From Vibrio sp. J1-1 (GTDB lineage Bacteria > Pseudomonadota > Gammaproteobacteria > Enterobacterales > Vibrionaceae), in the NCBI RefSeq assembly GCF_021728395.1, contig NZ_JAKKCM010000007.1, positions 249,120 to 313,119 on the forward strand: 64,000 bases of DNA, read 5' to 3'. The number at the start of each line of letters is the position of its first letter. Positions within the stretch are counted from its first letter, which is position 1. Below are positions 40,621-50,911 of the stretch, piece after piece. The notes beneath the pieces are model-generated. The model searched no databases. It was not told the origin of the DNA and saw only the letters and a program-made list of their open reading frames with translations. Made by a program: the position numbers and the translations under genes.

Positions 40621-40687
40621 AAGATTCCAATAAGTGTTTCCAACAGGGTAATTTTCTAGCAAAACATCAAATTACCCTAATGTTGAA

Positions 40688-42601
40688 TTACTTCTTATCG
40701 TCTTTAACTTCTTCGAACTCTGCGTCTACAACATCGTCTTGTGCAGACTGTTGTTGAGCGCCAGCTTCAGCACCTTGTTGTGCTTGAGCTTGTTGCTGAG
40801 CGATTTCCATCAATTTTTGAGCAGCCGTCATTAGCGCTTGAACTTTAGCGTCGATGGCTTCTTTATCTTCGCCTTTACGCGCTTCTTCTAGCTCAGAGAT
40901 TGCAGCTTCAATCTTCTCTTTCTCTTCAGCTGGAAGTGCTTCACCTGCTTCTTCCACTTGCTTACGAGTACCGTGAATCATTTGGTCTGCTTGGTTACGT
41001 GCAGTTGCTAGCTCTTCGAACTTTTTGTCCGCTTCTTTGTTAGCTTCTGCTTCTTGTACCATTTTCTCGATGTCTTCGTCGCTCAGACCACCAGAAGCCT
41101 GGATAGTGATCTTCTGCTCTTTACCAGTCTGCTTGTCTTTCGCAGATACGTGCAGGATACCGTCCGCATCAAGGTCGAAAGTAACTTCAATTTGAGGCAT
41201 GCCACGTGGTGCAGGCTGGATACCTTCTAGGTTGAATTGACCTAGAGACTTGTTGTACATCGCTTGCTTACGCTCACCTTGTAGAACGTGGATAGTTACC
41301 GCGCTCTGGTTGTCTTCTGCTGTAGAGAAAACTTGGTTCGCTTTAGTTGGAATAGTTGTGTTCTTCTCAACTAGCTTCGTCATTACGCCACCCATTGTCT
41401 CGATACCTAGAGACAGTGGCGTTACGTCTAGAAGCAGTACGTCTTTAACGTCACCAGCAAGTACACCACCTTGAACTGCAGCACCCATTGCTACTGCTTC
41501 ATCAGGGTTTACGTCACGGCGAGCTTCTTTACCAAAGAACTCAGCTACTTTCGCTTGAACCATAGGCATACGAGTCTGACCACCCACTAGGATTACGTCA
41601 GTGATGTCGTTTACTGATAGGTCAGCGTCAGCTAGAGCAACTTTTAGTGGCTCAAGAGAACGTTGTACTAGGTCTTCAACTAGAGATTCTAGTTTCGCAC
41701 GAGTCACTTTGATGTTCATGTGCTTAGGACCAGTCGCATCTGCAGTAACGTAAGGTAGGTTTACGTCAGTTTGAGTAGTAGAAGAAAGCTCGATTTTCGC
41801 TTTTTCTGCTGCTTCTTTAACACGCTGCATTGCTAGTGGATCGTTCTTAAGGTTGATGCCTTGCTCTTTGTTGAACTCGTCAACTAAGTAGTTGATCAGA
41901 CGGTTATCAAAGTCTTCACCACCTAGGTGAGTGTCACCGTTAGTTGCTAGAACTTCGAACGTTTTTTCGCCTTCAACTTCATCGATTTCGATGATTGAAA
42001 TATCGAATGTACCACCACCAAGGTCGTATACAGCGATAGTGCGATCGCCGCCTTTCTTGTCTAGGCCGTAAGCTAGCGCTGCTGCTGTTGGTTCGTTGAT
42101 GATACGTTTAACTTCTAGACCTGCGATACGGCCAGCATCTTTAGTTGCTTGACGCTGAGCATCGTTGAAGTAAGCAGGTACTGTGATAACTGCGCCAGTT
42201 ACTTCCTCACCTAGGAAGTCTTCAGCAGTTTTCTTCATTTTCTTAAGAACTTCAGCAGAAACCTGAGGAGCAGCCATTTTCTGGCCTTTCGCTTCTACCC
42301 ATGCATCACCGTTGTCAGCCTTAACGATTTTGTAAGGCATGATTTCGATGTCACGCTGAACTTCTTCGTCTTCAAAACGACGACCGATTAGACGCTTGAT
42401 TGCAAATAGCGTGTTTTCAGGGTTAGTTACTGCTTGACGTTTTGCTGGCTGACCTACTAGTGTCTCACCGTCAGTGTAAGCAATAACCGATGCAGTAGTG
42501 CGTTCACCCTCTGCGTTTTCAATTACACGAGGTTTGTCGCCGTCTAATACAGCAACACATGAGTTAGTAGTACCTAAGTCAATACCAATGATTTTACCCA
42601 T
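40688..42601 (-). CDS. dnaK: DnaK, Hsp70 chaperone
   Basis: ATP-dependent foldase. 637 residues. Nucleotide-binding domain with [52 protein letters not shown]; linker [16 protein letters not shown]; substrate-binding domain and helical lid; C-terminal [10 protein letters not shown] tail. Preceded by a sigma-32 promoter (42649-42677). Start at the ATG of [10 protein letters not shown]. Confidence 0.99.
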   Translation of the reverse strand: MGKIIGIDLGTTNSCVAVLDGDKPRVIENAEGERTTASVIAYTDGETLVGQPAKRQAVTNPENTLFAIKRLIGRRFEDEEVQRDIEIMPYKIVKADNGDAWVEAKGQKMAAPQVSAEVLKKMKKTAEDFLGEEVTGAVITVPAYFNDAQRQATKDAGRIAGLEVKRIINEPTAAALAYGLDKKGGDRTIAVYDLGGGTFDISIIEIDEVEGEKTFEVLATNGDTHLGGEDFDNRLINYLVDEFNKEQGINLKNDPLAMQRVKEAAEKAKIELSSTTQTDVNLPYVTADATGPKHMNIKVTRAKLESLVEDLVQRSLEPLKVALADADLSVNDITDVILVGGQTRMPMVQAKVAEFFGKEARRDVNPDEAVAMGAAVQGGVLAGDVKDVLLLDVTPLSLGIETMGGVMTKLVEKNTTIPTKANQVFSTAEDNQSAVTIHVLQGERKQAMYNKSLGQFNLEGIQPAPRGMPQIEVTFDLDADGILHVSAKDKQTGKEQKITIQASGGLSDEDIEKMVQEAEANKEADKKFEELATARNQADQMIHGTRKQVEEAGEALPAEEKEKIEAAISELEEARKGEDKEAIDAKVQALMTAAQKLMEIAQQQAQAQQGAEAGAQQQSAQDDVVDAEFEEVKDDKK

Positions 42602-42648
42602 CTGGCTATCTCCGAATAAATTTCTATTTTCGTTTGGTTATAACCCCA

Positions 42649-42677
42649 ATGTGGGGGGAGGAGAATCGGGTTTCAAC
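42649..42677 (-). promoter_or_regulatory. Sigma-32 (heat-shock) promoter of dnaK
   Basis: Minus-strand GTTGAAA, 14-base spacer, CCCCACAT, fitting the RpoH consensus CTTGAAA-N11-15-CCCCATNT, about 50 bases upstream of dnaK. Confidence 0.8.
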
Positions 42678-42886
42678 CCTTGCTCACAAACAAAAATAAT
42701 CAATGTTTGCTTCTCTATGCCACATAGATAAGGGCGGCAAAATGCTTTTCAAGGGCAGAATTAAAAAAAAGCGTTTTTTTTCTGATTTAATCGCTTTCTT
42801 TCTGATTAGTTGGGATTAGGTCACACCATTGTCGTTCACTAAAGCACCACCAACCAGTAAAAATCGACGCTCTAGGTAATGAAAAC

Positions 42887-42917
42887 AAGAAAGCGAGCCA
42901 TGAGAGCTCGCTTTCTT
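42887..42917 (-). terminator. Terminator of the dicarboxylate symporter gene
   Basis: Twelve-base stem AAGAAAGCGAGC/GCTCGCTTTCTT with a T-rich tract on the minus strand. Confidence 0.88.
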
Positions 42918-42954
42918 ATTTATTAGGTAAAGTTAATAGGATTAAGCAAAGTTA

Positions 42955-44229
42955 TTAAGCGTTTGCCTGAGCAGGCTCTGCATCAACACTTTCTTCTTTG
43001 CCAATCTCACCTTCTGTTTTTGCAACGATAGTATTCACTGCCGTATCACCGACTACGTTAGACGAGGTACAGAACATGTCGTTAATACGGTCAACCGCGG
43101 CAATAATTGCTAAACCTTCTGGTGGTAAGCCTAGTTGGTGAAGCAAAACCCCAACCATAACAACACCACCGCCCGGAACACCGCCCGCACCAATCGATAA
43201 CAGCAGAATGGTCAAGCCTAGAGTGAAGATGTCTGAAGTATTGATTGGCTGACCAAAAGCGTTCGCGACAAACAACGTCGCCAGGGCGATATAAATTGAT
43301 ACGCCAGACATGTTCATTGTTGCGCCCAGTGGCACACCGAAACCAGCAACGGATTTAGACACCTGTAGCTTATCTGTCAGGGTACGCATCGTAACAGGGA
43401 TGGTCGCGTTTGAGCTGGCCGTAGATAGAGAGAATAGGATCTGCTCGCGAGTTGCTCGAAGAAAGGCTTTAGGAGATGTACCTGTTGCAATACCTACTGC
43501 CATTGGATAGAAGATGAAAATCCAGAACACCAGCATGGACACGACCAAAGCCACATAACCCGCAACAGACATTAGCGTGTTTGCATCCAGTGTTGCACCT
43601 AGTTGAATCATTAGCGCGAATACACCGTACGGCGCAAGGCTCATCACCAAGCCAACAAGCTTCATCATGATCTCATTTGCCATCTTAAATGTACGGATAG
43701 CAGGGCCACCACGAGAGTCCAGAGCTTGAATTGCCAAACCAGTTAGAATCGCCATAAAAATGATTTGTAGCATGTCGCCATTCGCAAACGCTTGAACCGG
43801 GTTGCTAGGGACAATATTAACTACTAATGAAAAGATGTCTGGCGTTTCAGTTGTGGTCAGTTTCACGGCTTCTGAAACGGTACCGGCTAAATTAGCCCCT
43901 GCACCTGGCTGGAAAATCATGCCAACCGTCAGTGCTGCTGTAATCGCAATAATCGTGTTAACGATATAGAGCGCAAAGGTTTTACCACCAAGGCGTCCGA
44001 ACGCGCTGATATCTTTAAGGTCAACAATGCCACATACGATTGAGACATAAACCAAAGGAACGACAAGCAGTTTAATTAACGAGACAAACATGCCTCCTGC
44101 ACCTTCTGCTGTCCCAAGCAAATAGGTATCAAAAATCGCAACACCATTAAATAAGTATTGGATTGCTGTTCCCAAAATAAGGCCGGCAAACAAGCCTACA
44201 AAAATCTTACTAGAAAGCGATTTATCCAT
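42955..44229 (-). CDS. DAACS-family dicarboxylate/amino acid:cation symporter
   Basis: 424-residue membrane protein of the glutamate/aspartate/C4-dicarboxylate symporter family (GltP/DctA type). Eight helices plus two re-entrant loops. Family motifs: SSNATIPVTMRTL (serine-rich HP1 loop), GATMNMSGVSIYIALATLFVANAFG (NMDGT-like), and DRINDMFCTSSNVVGDTAVNTIVAK near the C-terminus. The Asp in NMSG is replaced by Ser, so substrate preference may differ from glutamate. Own terminator. Confidence 0.9.
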   Translation of the reverse strand: MDKSLSSKIFVGLFAGLILGTAIQYLFNGVAIFDTYLLGTAEGAGGMFVSLIKLLVVPLVYVSIVCGIVDLKDISAFGRLGGKTFALYIVNTIIAITAALTVGMIFQPGAGANLAGTVSEAVKLTTTETPDIFSLVVNIVPSNPVQAFANGDMLQIIFMAILTGLAIQALDSRGGPAIRTFKMANEIMMKLVGLVMSLAPYGVFALMIQLGATLDANTLMSVAGYVALVVSMLVFWIFIFYPMAVGIATGTSPKAFLRATREQILFSLSTASSNATIPVTMRTLTDKLQVSKSVAGFGVPLGATMNMSGVSIYIALATLFVANAFGQPINTSDIFTLGLTILLLSIGAGGVPGGGVVMVGVLLHQLGLPPEGLAIIAAVDRINDMFCTSSNVVGDTAVNTIVAKTEGEIGKEESVDAEPAQANA

Positions 44230-44580
44230 TATAAATCTCCGATATGTTGTGTTTACTATTAACTCTTTTATAGTTATATATGCTTACTTTTAAAGCATTC
44301 GTCGCAAATCATACACGGAAAGGTTACAAAATAAAGCGAAAGTTTACATTTTTGTTAACGCGCGTTCTCAGCAAAAAACACTGGATTATTACGACCTATC
44401 CAGCACAAGCGTTGGCAAAGTAAGCAATTACAGGGAGTTATGAAGATTTACATCAAAACACGAAAGCAAACTTGAACAAAATTTCACTATAGGAAAGTTA
44501 ATCCCCAATAGGAAAATATTTGAAGAAGATCAAATTTCGTTTTAAACGCCGGAGAGCGATAAATACGGTTTGACGAATAA
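44230..44580. other. Intergenic, no gene seen
   Basis: AT-rich spacer holding the symporter promoter and the tail of grpE. I see no ORF with a ribosome site and no RNA motif. Confidence 0.5.
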
Positions 44581-44581
44581 A

Positions 44582-44611
44582 AAATGCCCGCCACTAATGT
44601 GACGGGCATTT
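44582..44611 (-). terminator. Terminator of grpE
   Basis: AAATGCCCG(C/T)CAC/GTG(A/G)CGGGCATTT hairpin with a T run on the minus strand. Confidence 0.88.
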
Positions 44612-44647
44612 GCAAATTATTTTTCAGCGGTAGTGAAGCTTAGAAGC

Positions 44648-45244
44648 TTACTTAGCCACCATTACCATTGCTGGACGAACAACACGACCGTTTAGTTCGT
44701 AACCTTTTTGCATAACAAACATAACCGTGTTGGATTCGTGATCTGGGCTCTCTTGAATAGACATAGCCTGATGCAGCTCAGGATTGAATGCCTCACCTTC
44801 TGGATTGATTTCCTTCAGGCCAAATTTAGCAACCACATCGACGAAAGTTTTATGAGTCAGTTCCACACCTTCAAGGAAAGGCTTAATGACTTCATTTTCC
44901 GTATCAGCGGCCTGAATCGCGCGCTCTAAGTTATCGATTACAGGAAGCAGTTCTTCTGCAAACTTGTTCAGAGCGTATTTACGCGCTTTATCGATCTCTT
45001 GCTCAGTACGACGACGCATATTCTCTACGTCAGCTTTTGCTCGCAGAACCGCGTCTTGTTGATCTTTCACTTTTGTCTCGCTAGACAGAAGTGCAGCTTC
45101 TAGTTGAGCAATTTTGGCGTCTTTCTCATCACCAATTTCTTCAAGATCCGCTTCAGCTTCTTGAGCTGCTGCTTCGACTTTCTCAGCCTCTTCGATGATT
45201 TGATCAAGCTCTTCTTCTGTAACTTTATTTTCTTCGTTGCTCAT
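44648..45244 (-). CDS. grpE: GrpE, nucleotide exchange factor of DnaK
   Basis: Releases ADP from DnaK and acts as thermosensor. 198 residues from the ATG at 45244 ([20 protein letters not shown]), with GGAG 8 bases ahead; a frame to 45262 is unsupported. Acidic long helix and coiled coil (about 15-100), then the compact beta domain with [18 protein letters not shown] and [23 protein letters not shown] consensus sigma-32 promoter precedes it. Divergent from nadK. Confidence 0.97.
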   Translation of the reverse strand: MSNEENKVTEEELDQIIEEAEKVEAAAQEAEADLEEIGDEKDAKIAQLEAALLSSETKVKDQQDAVLRAKADVENMRRRTEQEIDKARKYALNKFAEELLPVIDNLERAIQAADTENEVIKPFLEGVELTHKTFVDVVAKFGLKEINPEGEAFNPELHQAMSIQESPDHESNTVMFVMQKGYELNGRVVRPAMVMVAK

Positions 45245-45339
45245 GATATCTCCAGAATTCAACGTAATGCTCTTAAAGCCATGCGTATTTTGTGGGCTTT
45301 AAACACATAAAAATTCGCATATTTAGGTAACTTGCCATT

Positions 45340-45368
45340 ATTATGGGGATGAAGATTCCTGATTCAAG
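45340..45368 (-). promoter_or_regulatory. Sigma-32 (heat-shock) promoter of grpE
   Basis: Minus-strand CTTGAA, 14-base spacer, CCCCATAAT. It is an almost perfect RpoH promoter, about 100 bases upstream of grpE, in the grpE-nadK spacer. Confidence 0.88.
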
Positions 45369-45389
45369 CCTCTTTAATGCGGAAATGCT

Positions 45390-46274
45390 ATGAAAAATCC
45401 ATGTAACGTGATCGCGATTATCGGTAAACCTAGAGATCAACAAGCTATTCAAACTCATAGTGAGTTGTACCAATGGCTAACAGCAGAAGGTTACCAAGTA
45501 TTTATTGACGATCGTCTTACTGCAATTTTAGACGAGATCCCGCCAAAGCAGTTTGCGAGCTTAGTCGAGCTAGGACAAAACGCAGATCTGGCAATTGTGG
45601 TCGGTGGTGACGGTAACATGCTAGGAGCCGCACGAATTTTATCTCGTTTTGACGTTCCCGTAATTGGTGTCAATAGAGGTAATTTAGGCTTTCTGACTGA
45701 TTTAAATCCAGACGACTTCCAAACCGCTCTTAAAGCTGTACTTGACGGTGAATATATTGAAGAAGAGCGCTTCCTACTTGAAGCTGAAGTGCATCGACAT
45801 GGTCAAATTAAAAGTCACAACGCCGCTTTGAACGAAGCTGTACTCCATCCTGGCCAAATAGCACATATGATTGAATTTGAAGTTTATATCGATGAAAGCT
45901 TCGCTTTTTCATTACGTGCAGATGGCCTGATCGTATCGACCCCGACAGGTTCAACCGCCTACTCGCTTTCTGGTGGAGGGCCAATTCTTTCGCCAAGCTT
46001 GAACGCGATCTCTTTGGTACCGATGTTCCCGCACACACTTTCCAGCCGACCTTTGGTCGTCGATGGTAACCGCCGTATCAAACTGATTGTATCTCCAGAA
46101 AATCGTGGCACACAAGAAGTCAGTTGTGATGGACAAGTATCTCTGCCTGTTTCTCCGGGTGACGAGATCCACATTTACCAGAGTCCGAATGTCCTCAAAC
46201 TTGTTCATCCAAAGGACTACAGTTACTACCACGTCCTGAGAAACAAATTAGGCTGGTCGAGTAAGCTCTTTTAA
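45390..46274 (+). CDS. nadK: NadK, NAD kinase
   Basis: ATP-dependent phosphorylation of NAD to NADP. 294 residues. Signature GGDGN motif in [16 protein letters not shown]; also [14 protein letters not shown], the NE/D motif ALNEAVLHP, and [22 protein letters not shown]. Divergent from grpE; followed by its own terminator and recN. Confidence 0.97.
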   Translation: MKNPCNVIAIIGKPRDQQAIQTHSELYQWLTAEGYQVFIDDRLTAILDEIPPKQFASLVELGQNADLAIVVGGDGNMLGAARILSRFDVPVIGVNRGNLGFLTDLNPDDFQTALKAVLDGEYIEEERFLLEAEVHRHGQIKSHNAALNEAVLHPGQIAHMIEFEVYIDESFAFSLRADGLIVSTPTGSTAYSLSGGGPILSPSLNAISLVPMFPHTLSSRPLVVDGNRRIKLIVSPENRGTQEVSCDGQVSLPVSPGDEIHIYQSPNVLKLVHPKDYSYYHVLRNKLGWSSKLF

Positions 46275-46292
46275 CCCAGTTTTTCTATTTAC

Positions 46293-46320
46293 AAACGCAG
46301 GTATTCACATATCTGCGTTT
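46293..46320 (+). terminator. Terminator of nadK
   Basis: AAACGCAG/CTGCGTTT stem with a 12-base loop, followed by T. Confidence 0.7.
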
Positions 46321-46503
46321 TAATCTCTGTCGTTAGAAAGCATTAAAACCGCCACATTATCCACGCCTATCTTCAACAGACCTTTGATTCAAGATGACCG
46401 TAACTCTTTCAATTTAAAAAAGTCATTACCTCTTATCGACTCGTTTTTCCTAACCCATCACAAAAATCCATTTCGCCAACAAAAAATTTAAAGACCACCT
46501 TTA

Positions 46504-46559
46504 CTGTATGAACAAACAGTATATACTGTTCTCTTATACAGTATTGTTCAGTTATACAG
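46504..46559. promoter_or_regulatory. Tandem LexA (SOS) boxes of recN
   Basis: Two consensus CTGT-N8-ACAG boxes (46504-46519 and 46526-46541, 22 bases apart) and a third one-mismatch copy TTGT-N8-ACAG (46544-46559), directly ahead of recN. E. coli recN also has multiple boxes, so tight SOS control is expected. Confidence 0.9.
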
Positions 46560-46569
46560 GTAAATAAAA

Positions 46570-48234
46570 ATGCTGGCTCATCTAAGTGTTAATAACTTTG
46601 CGATTGTTAAGTCTTTACAACTCGAGCTGTTTAAGGGCATGACCACCATTACTGGTGAGACAGGTGCGGGGAAATCTATTGCTATTGATGCTCTCGGCCT
46701 CTGCTTAGGTGGACGAGCTGATGCAGGCATGGTTCGACAAGGTGAAGAAAAAACCGAAGTGAGTGCCGCTTTTTTACTGGATAACAACTTACATGCAACG
46801 CGTTGGCTAGAAGATAATGATCTGCTCGATGCCAATGAGTGTATTTTACGTCGAATCATTACTAAGGAAGGCCGTTCAAGAGCCTTCATCAATGGTAGTC
46901 CGGTACCACTTTCACAACTCAAATCTCTCGGGCAGCTTCTGATTAATATTCATGGTCAGCATGCCCATCATCAGTTGATGAAAAGTGACCATCAAATGGC
47001 GATGCTGGATCAATATGCGGGTCACCTTAATCTACTAAAAAGTACTCGAAGCACATACCAGCACTGGCGTCAGGCAGACAACAACCTCAAGCAACTCAAA
47101 GAAAATAGCCAACAAAATCAGGCACAAAAGCAGTTGCTGGAGTACCAAATCAAAGAACTGAATGAGTTATCGCTAGGTGAAGAAGAATTCGCAGAACTCG
47201 AACAAGAGCACAAACGACTGTCCAATAGCGGAGAGCTTGCCGCTACCTGTCAGCAAGCCATCGAACTTATTTACGAAGGTGAAGAAGTCAATGCGCTTGG
47301 TATTTTGCAATCGGCCAATCACTCCCTAATTCAATTAGCTGAGTTAGATGAAAAATTAACAGAGCTGCCAAACATGCTGGCAGAAGCGATGATTCAACTG
47401 GAAGAAACAAAAAACGAACTTCGCAGCTACCTTGATGGCATTGACGTCGATCCGGGCCGCATGGCTTATGTGGAAGAACGTTTCTCCAAAGTCATGTCCA
47501 TGGCGCGTAAGCATCACGTTATGCCAGAAGAACTTTACCAGCATCATCAAGATCTTCTAGCTCAAATAGAAGCCTTAGATTGTTCTGATGAAAGACTGGA
47601 TGAACTAGCACAGGAAGTTGAGCAAAAGTATCAAAGCTTCTTGACCGCAGCGGAAAAATTACATAAATCACGCAGTCGTTACGCTAAAGAACTGAATAAA
47701 CTGATAAGCCAAAGCATGCAAGAATTAAGCATGGAAAAAGCCGTATTCAGTATTGAAGTCAATAGCGACAATACTCACCCTTCTCCATTAGGGATGGATA
47801 GCGTTTGCTTCCTGGTGTCAACGAACCCGGGCCAGCCATTACAGCCAATTGCAAAAGTCGCGTCTGGTGGTGAACTATCGCGTATATCGTTAGCGATTCA
47901 AGTTATCACCGCTCAAAAGGTCGATACCCCAAGCCTAATCTTTGATGAAGTCGATGTAGGTATCAGTGGCCCGACCGCAGCCGTAGTAGGTAAAATGCTG
48001 CGTAAGTTAGGAGAATCGACTCAGGTACTGTGTGTCACTCACCTTCCTCAAGTGGCAGGCTGTGGACATCAGCAAATGTTTGTCGCGAAGCAGACTAAAA
48101 AAGGGCAAACAGAAACCCAGATGCACGCTCTGAATGAACAACAACGCGTGGCAGAATTAGCCCGACTGCTAGGTGGTAGCCAGATCACCGACTCGACCCT
48201 TGCAAATGCTAAAGAGCTACTTATCGCCGCTTAA
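46570..48234 (+). CDS. recN: RecN, SMC-like DNA repair protein
   Basis: SOS-induced ATPase that holds broken DNA ends together in recombinational repair. 554 residues. Walker [12 protein letters not shown] (about 35-45), long coiled-coil arms (about 150-370), ABC signature [14 protein letters not shown] and Walker [16 protein letters not shown]-terminal [13 protein letters not shown]. Strong LexA control is visible upstream. Confidence 0.97.
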   Translation: MLAHLSVNNFAIVKSLQLELFKGMTTITGETGAGKSIAIDALGLCLGGRADAGMVRQGEEKTEVSAAFLLDNNLHATRWLEDNDLLDANECILRRIITKEGRSRAFINGSPVPLSQLKSLGQLLINIHGQHAHHQLMKSDHQMAMLDQYAGHLNLLKSTRSTYQHWRQADNNLKQLKENSQQNQAQKQLLEYQIKELNELSLGEEEFAELEQEHKRLSNSGELAATCQQAIELIYEGEEVNALGILQSANHSLIQLAELDEKLTELPNMLAEAMIQLEETKNELRSYLDGIDVDPGRMAYVEERFSKVMSMARKHHVMPEELYQHHQDLLAQIEALDCSDERLDELAQEVEQKYQSFLTAAEKLHKSRSRYAKELNKLISQSMQELSMEKAVFSIEVNSDNTHPSPLGMDSVCFLVSTNPGQPLQPIAKVASGGELSRISLAIQVITAQKVDTPSLIFDEVDVGISGPTAAVVGKMLRKLGESTQVLCVTHLPQVAGCGHQQMFVAKQTKKGQTETQMHALNEQQRVAELARLLGGSQITDSTLANAKELLIAA

Positions 48235-48480
48235 AAAATGTAAATAAGAGCCATGGTGAAAAATACCCAAGGCTCTTCGCTTTCCACTCACTTTGAACTG
48301 CGTTTTGTTCTTCCATTCAAATTATCTTTCAGAATGAACACAAATGAATATCTGCCAATAAATGCAACTCAATTCAAAATTCGTTGTCAGATTCCCTACC
48401 ATACGACGCATAGCTTTTTACATCTGCGTCGAGCTTGTTTATTATCAGCGCAGTATTTTAAAGGTTAGTAAGAAATTATT

Positions 48481-48840
48481 ATGCAATTAAAGAAGTGGTT
48501 AGTTGCCGTACCATTAGCAATGACATTGCTGACAGGATGTTCGGTAGTAGAAAAACTGGTTTATCGCATTGATATAAACCAAGGCAACTATGTAGAACAA
48601 AGTGCGGTGGATAAATTGAAGTTTGGGATGACTAAAGCACAAGTTCGCTTCGTACTTGGATCACCAATGCTTATCGAAAACGGCTATCCAAACACATGGT
48701 ATTACATATACCACCATACTCCAGGCCATGGCGATCCAGTGCAAAAAGACCTTATTGTGAATTTTGATGATCAAGGCACACTTGCTGATATTGCTGGCGA
48801 CTACCCGAAAAGTGATGCGTTTTACGAGCAAATTCAGTAA
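48481..48840 (+). CDS. bamE: BamE (SmpA), outer-membrane assembly lipoprotein
   Basis: Small lipoprotein of the BAM complex that inserts beta-barrel proteins. 119 residues. Signal with lipobox [10 protein letters not shown] (Cys about 20), then the SmpA/OmlA core: [30 protein letters not shown]. Single gene, convergent with rnfH, with a strong terminator. Confidence 0.96.
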   Translation: MQLKKWLVAVPLAMTLLTGCSVVEKLVYRIDINQGNYVEQSAVDKLKFGMTKAQVRFVLGSPMLIENGYPNTWYYIYHHTPGHGDPVQKDLIVNFDDQGTLADIAGDYPKSDAFYEQIQ

Positions 48841-48854
48841 CAAGACCTTTATGC

Positions 48855-48881
48855 AAAAAACCTCCCGATGGGAGGTTTTTT
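48855..48881. terminator. Terminator between bamE and rnfH
   Basis: AAAACCTCCC/GGGAGGTTTT stem with A/T tracts on both sides. Confidence 0.9.
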
Positions 48882-48900
48882 AATGATTGGTATTTAAAAG

Positions 48901-49251
48901 TTAGTCACTTTTACGCCGAGCATTAGGCTTACCACCTGTAACTGGATCAGCATTACCTTCGGCTTTAGCTTGCTCAGCACGTTTACGGCGAATTTCTTTA
49001 GGATCAGCGAGTAATGGACGATAAATCTCTATGCGGTCTCTGTCGCGTACAGTAGCATCCAATTTTACATTGCGGCTAAAGACACCGACTTTATTCTTCG
49101 ATAAGTCAATCTCCGGATACAACTCAAGTACGCCAGATTGGCTTATAATCTCTTCTACCGTTTCGTGCTTGTTCACAACTAAATTGAAAACACGTTGCTC
49201 ATGCGGTAAGGCGTAAACGACCTCTACATGAATCATGTCTGATTCAATACT
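48901..49251 (-). CDS. rnfH: RnfH-family ubiquitin-like protein
   Basis: 116 residues with a beta-grasp fold ([20 protein letters not shown]...[23 protein letters not shown]). Function is not established; found beside ratA as the E. coli ratAB pair. Start taken at the ATG at 49251 ([12 protein letters not shown]), overlapping the end of ratA by 8 bases; a longer frame to 49293 is unsupported. Basic C-terminal tail. Confidence 0.9.
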   Translation of the reverse strand, partial: SIESDMIHVEVVYALPHEQRVFNLVVNKHETVEEIISQSGVLELYPEIDLSKNKVGVFSRNVKLDATVRDRDRIEIYRPLLADPKEIRRKRAEQAKAEGNADPVTGGKPNARRKSD

Positions 49252-49687
49252 CATAACACTCGTATACCTGTTTCGCGCGTTTTGTAAAAGCATTGACCAT
49301 ATTACTGGTTAACTCGTTAAAAATCTTACCAAAGGCCATTTCGATCATTTTACTAGAGAATTCAAACTCAAGCTTAAGCTCAACTTTACATGCTTGCTCA
49401 TCCAGGGCAGTAAAAATCCAGCCACCACGTAACGTCTTAAAAGGACCGTCAACCAGATTCATCATAATAGACTGGCCAGGAATAAGCTCATTAGACGTGG
49501 TAAAGGTTTTACTGATGCCAGCTTTCGCGACATCAACAGAAGCCACCATACCATCGCCAGAAGCATCAATGATTCTGGAACCTGAACAACCAGGTAGAAA
49601 TTCTGGGTATTTAGCAACATCATTGACCAGATCAAACATCTGCTCTGCACTAAACGACACCAACGCAGAACGGCTGATTTGCTTCAT
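49244..49687 (-). CDS. ratA: RatA-family START-like protein
   Basis: 147 residues of the polyketide cyclase/START fold (coenzyme Q-binding COQ10-like). E. coli RatA is described as a toxin that blocks 70S formation, though a ubiquinone-related role is also suggested. Start chosen at 49687 ([20 protein letters not shown]), preceded by AGGAG. Motifs: [23 protein letters not shown]. Overlaps rnfH. Divergent from smpB. Confidence 0.92.
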   Translation of the reverse strand: MKQISRSALVSFSAEQMFDLVNDVAKYPEFLPGCSGSRIIDASGDGMVASVDVAKAGISKTFTTSNELIPGQSIMMNLVDGPFKTLRGGWIFTALDEQACKVELKLEFEFSSKMIEMAFGKIFNELTSNMVNAFTKRAKQVYECYEY

Positions 49688-49805
49688 ACTTACTCCTATC
49701 AATACATGTCCAGATGAAATGCGAGCCCCAATTTTACTTTTATTCCACGATTGCGCAAATAAAAGGATTTCCTAACCGATATCCAGGCCGTATAATGGTG
49801 TCATT

Positions 49806-50291
49806 ATGGCAAAGAAAAAATCAAAGCAAAAAGCGGGTAGCAACACTATCGCGCTGAACAAAAAAGCTCGCCACGAATATTTTATCGAAGATGAAATCGA
49901 AGCTGGCATGGAGCTCCAAGGTTGGGAAGTGAAAGCCCTTCGCCAAGGTAAAGCCAATATTTCTGAAAGTTACGTATTTATGCGTGACGGTGAAGCCTTT
50001 GTGAGTGGCATGACAATCACTCCTTTGAATCAGGCATCGACACACATAGTGGCGAACCCCACTCGTGTGCGTAAACTACTCATGAGTCGTCGTGAACTTG
50101 ATAACCTACTCGGACGTGTTAACCGTGAAGGTATGACGTTAACGGCACTTTCTCTGTACTGGTCTCGCTCTTGGGTGAAACTAAAAATCGGCGTAGCAAA
50201 AGGTAAAAAACTACACGATAAGCGTACGGATCTAAAAGAAAAAGATTGGGCAAGAGAAAAAGCACGCGTAATGAAGAGTTCACTGCGTTAA
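49806..50291 (+). CDS. smpB: SmpB, tmRNA-binding protein
   Basis: Binds tmRNA and lets it enter stalled ribosomes for trans-translation. 161 residues. OB-fold with [42 protein letters not shown] and C-terminal basic tail [28 protein letters not shown]. Directly ahead of ssrA, the usual pair. Confidence 0.98.
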   Translation: MAKKKSKQKAGSNTIALNKKARHEYFIEDEIEAGMELQGWEVKALRQGKANISESYVFMRDGEAFVSGMTITPLNQASTHIVANPTRVRKLLMSRRELDNLLGRVNREGMTLTALSLYWSRSWVKLKIGVAKGKKLHDKRTDLKEKDWAREKARVMKSSLR

Positions 50292-50316
50292 TCTTGACCA
50301 CTTAAACGCATAATAC

Positions 50317-50344
50317 TGGACAGCCAATGCTTTTCTGTTACTAT
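50317..50344 (+). promoter_or_regulatory. Promoter of ssrA
   Basis: TGGACA (50317-50322), 16-base spacer, TACTAT (50339-50344), fitting sigma-70 and ending about 15 bases before the mature tmRNA 5' end. Confidence 0.7.
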
Positions 50345-50358
50345 GCAAACAATACCTT

Positions 50359-50726
50359 GGGGCTGATTTAGGATTCGACGGGAATTCAGAAGTCTGAGGT
50401 GCATGCCGAGGTGCGGTAGGCCTCGTTAACAAACCGCAAAAAAATAGTCGCAAACGACGAAAACTACGCACTAGCAGCTTAATAACCTGCTCAGAGCCTC
50501 TTTGCCCTAGCTTCCGCTTGTAAGACGGGGAATTACAAAGAGTCAAACCCAAACTAGCTAGCCCGGATTCTCCCGCCTGAGAGATGAACGGCGAATTATA
50601 ATTCAGGATAGTCATTCATTAGCGTGTCGGTTCGCAGGTGGGTGGTGAATTTAAAGATCGACTAAGCATGTAGTACCAATGATGAAAGGTTTTCGGACGC
50701 GGGTTCAACTCCCGCCAGCTCCACCA
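50359..50726 (+). ncRNA. ssrA: tmRNA (transfer-messenger RNA)
   Basis: 368 nt. Begins GGGGCTGATTTAGGATTCGA and ends with a tRNA-like 3' half (GGGTTCAACTCCCGCC... CCACCA). The tag reading frame at 50450-50482 encodes ANDENYALAA followed by TAA TAA. Its 3' end is the insertion site of the island that follows. Confidence 0.98.
50695..50726 (+). other. Putative left attachment site (attL) of the island
   Basis: 3' end of ssrA (T-arm and acceptor stem). P4-type integrases commonly use this end and restore it on insertion. The integrase starts 186 bases downstream. No second copy of this sequence is found in the window, so the right end lies outside it. Confidence 0.7.
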
Positions 50727-50757
50727 AATTCGTATACGAAGACGTCCTAGGGCGTCC

Positions 50758-50794
50758 AGAAAGCCCGCCAAGACATTGTCCTGGCGGGCTTTCT
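50758..50794 (+). terminator. Terminator downstream of ssrA
   Basis: Thirteen-base stem AGAAAGCCCGCCA/TGGCGGGCTTTCT between ssrA and the integrase. Confidence 0.85.
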
Positions 50795-50911
50795 TGTATC
50801 TATTACGCCTTACAATGTCTTTTAACATCCTGCAACTTAAGCTATCCTCATAGCTATCCCACCAAAATATTCACCAGCCAGGATGGCTATATCGATAAAG
50901 CAGGAAAGCGT

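Noticed and set aside
48253-48468. 71-codon frame between recN and bamE
   Set aside because: No ribosome site and composition unlike a protein. The sequence is the recN tail region and bamE leader.
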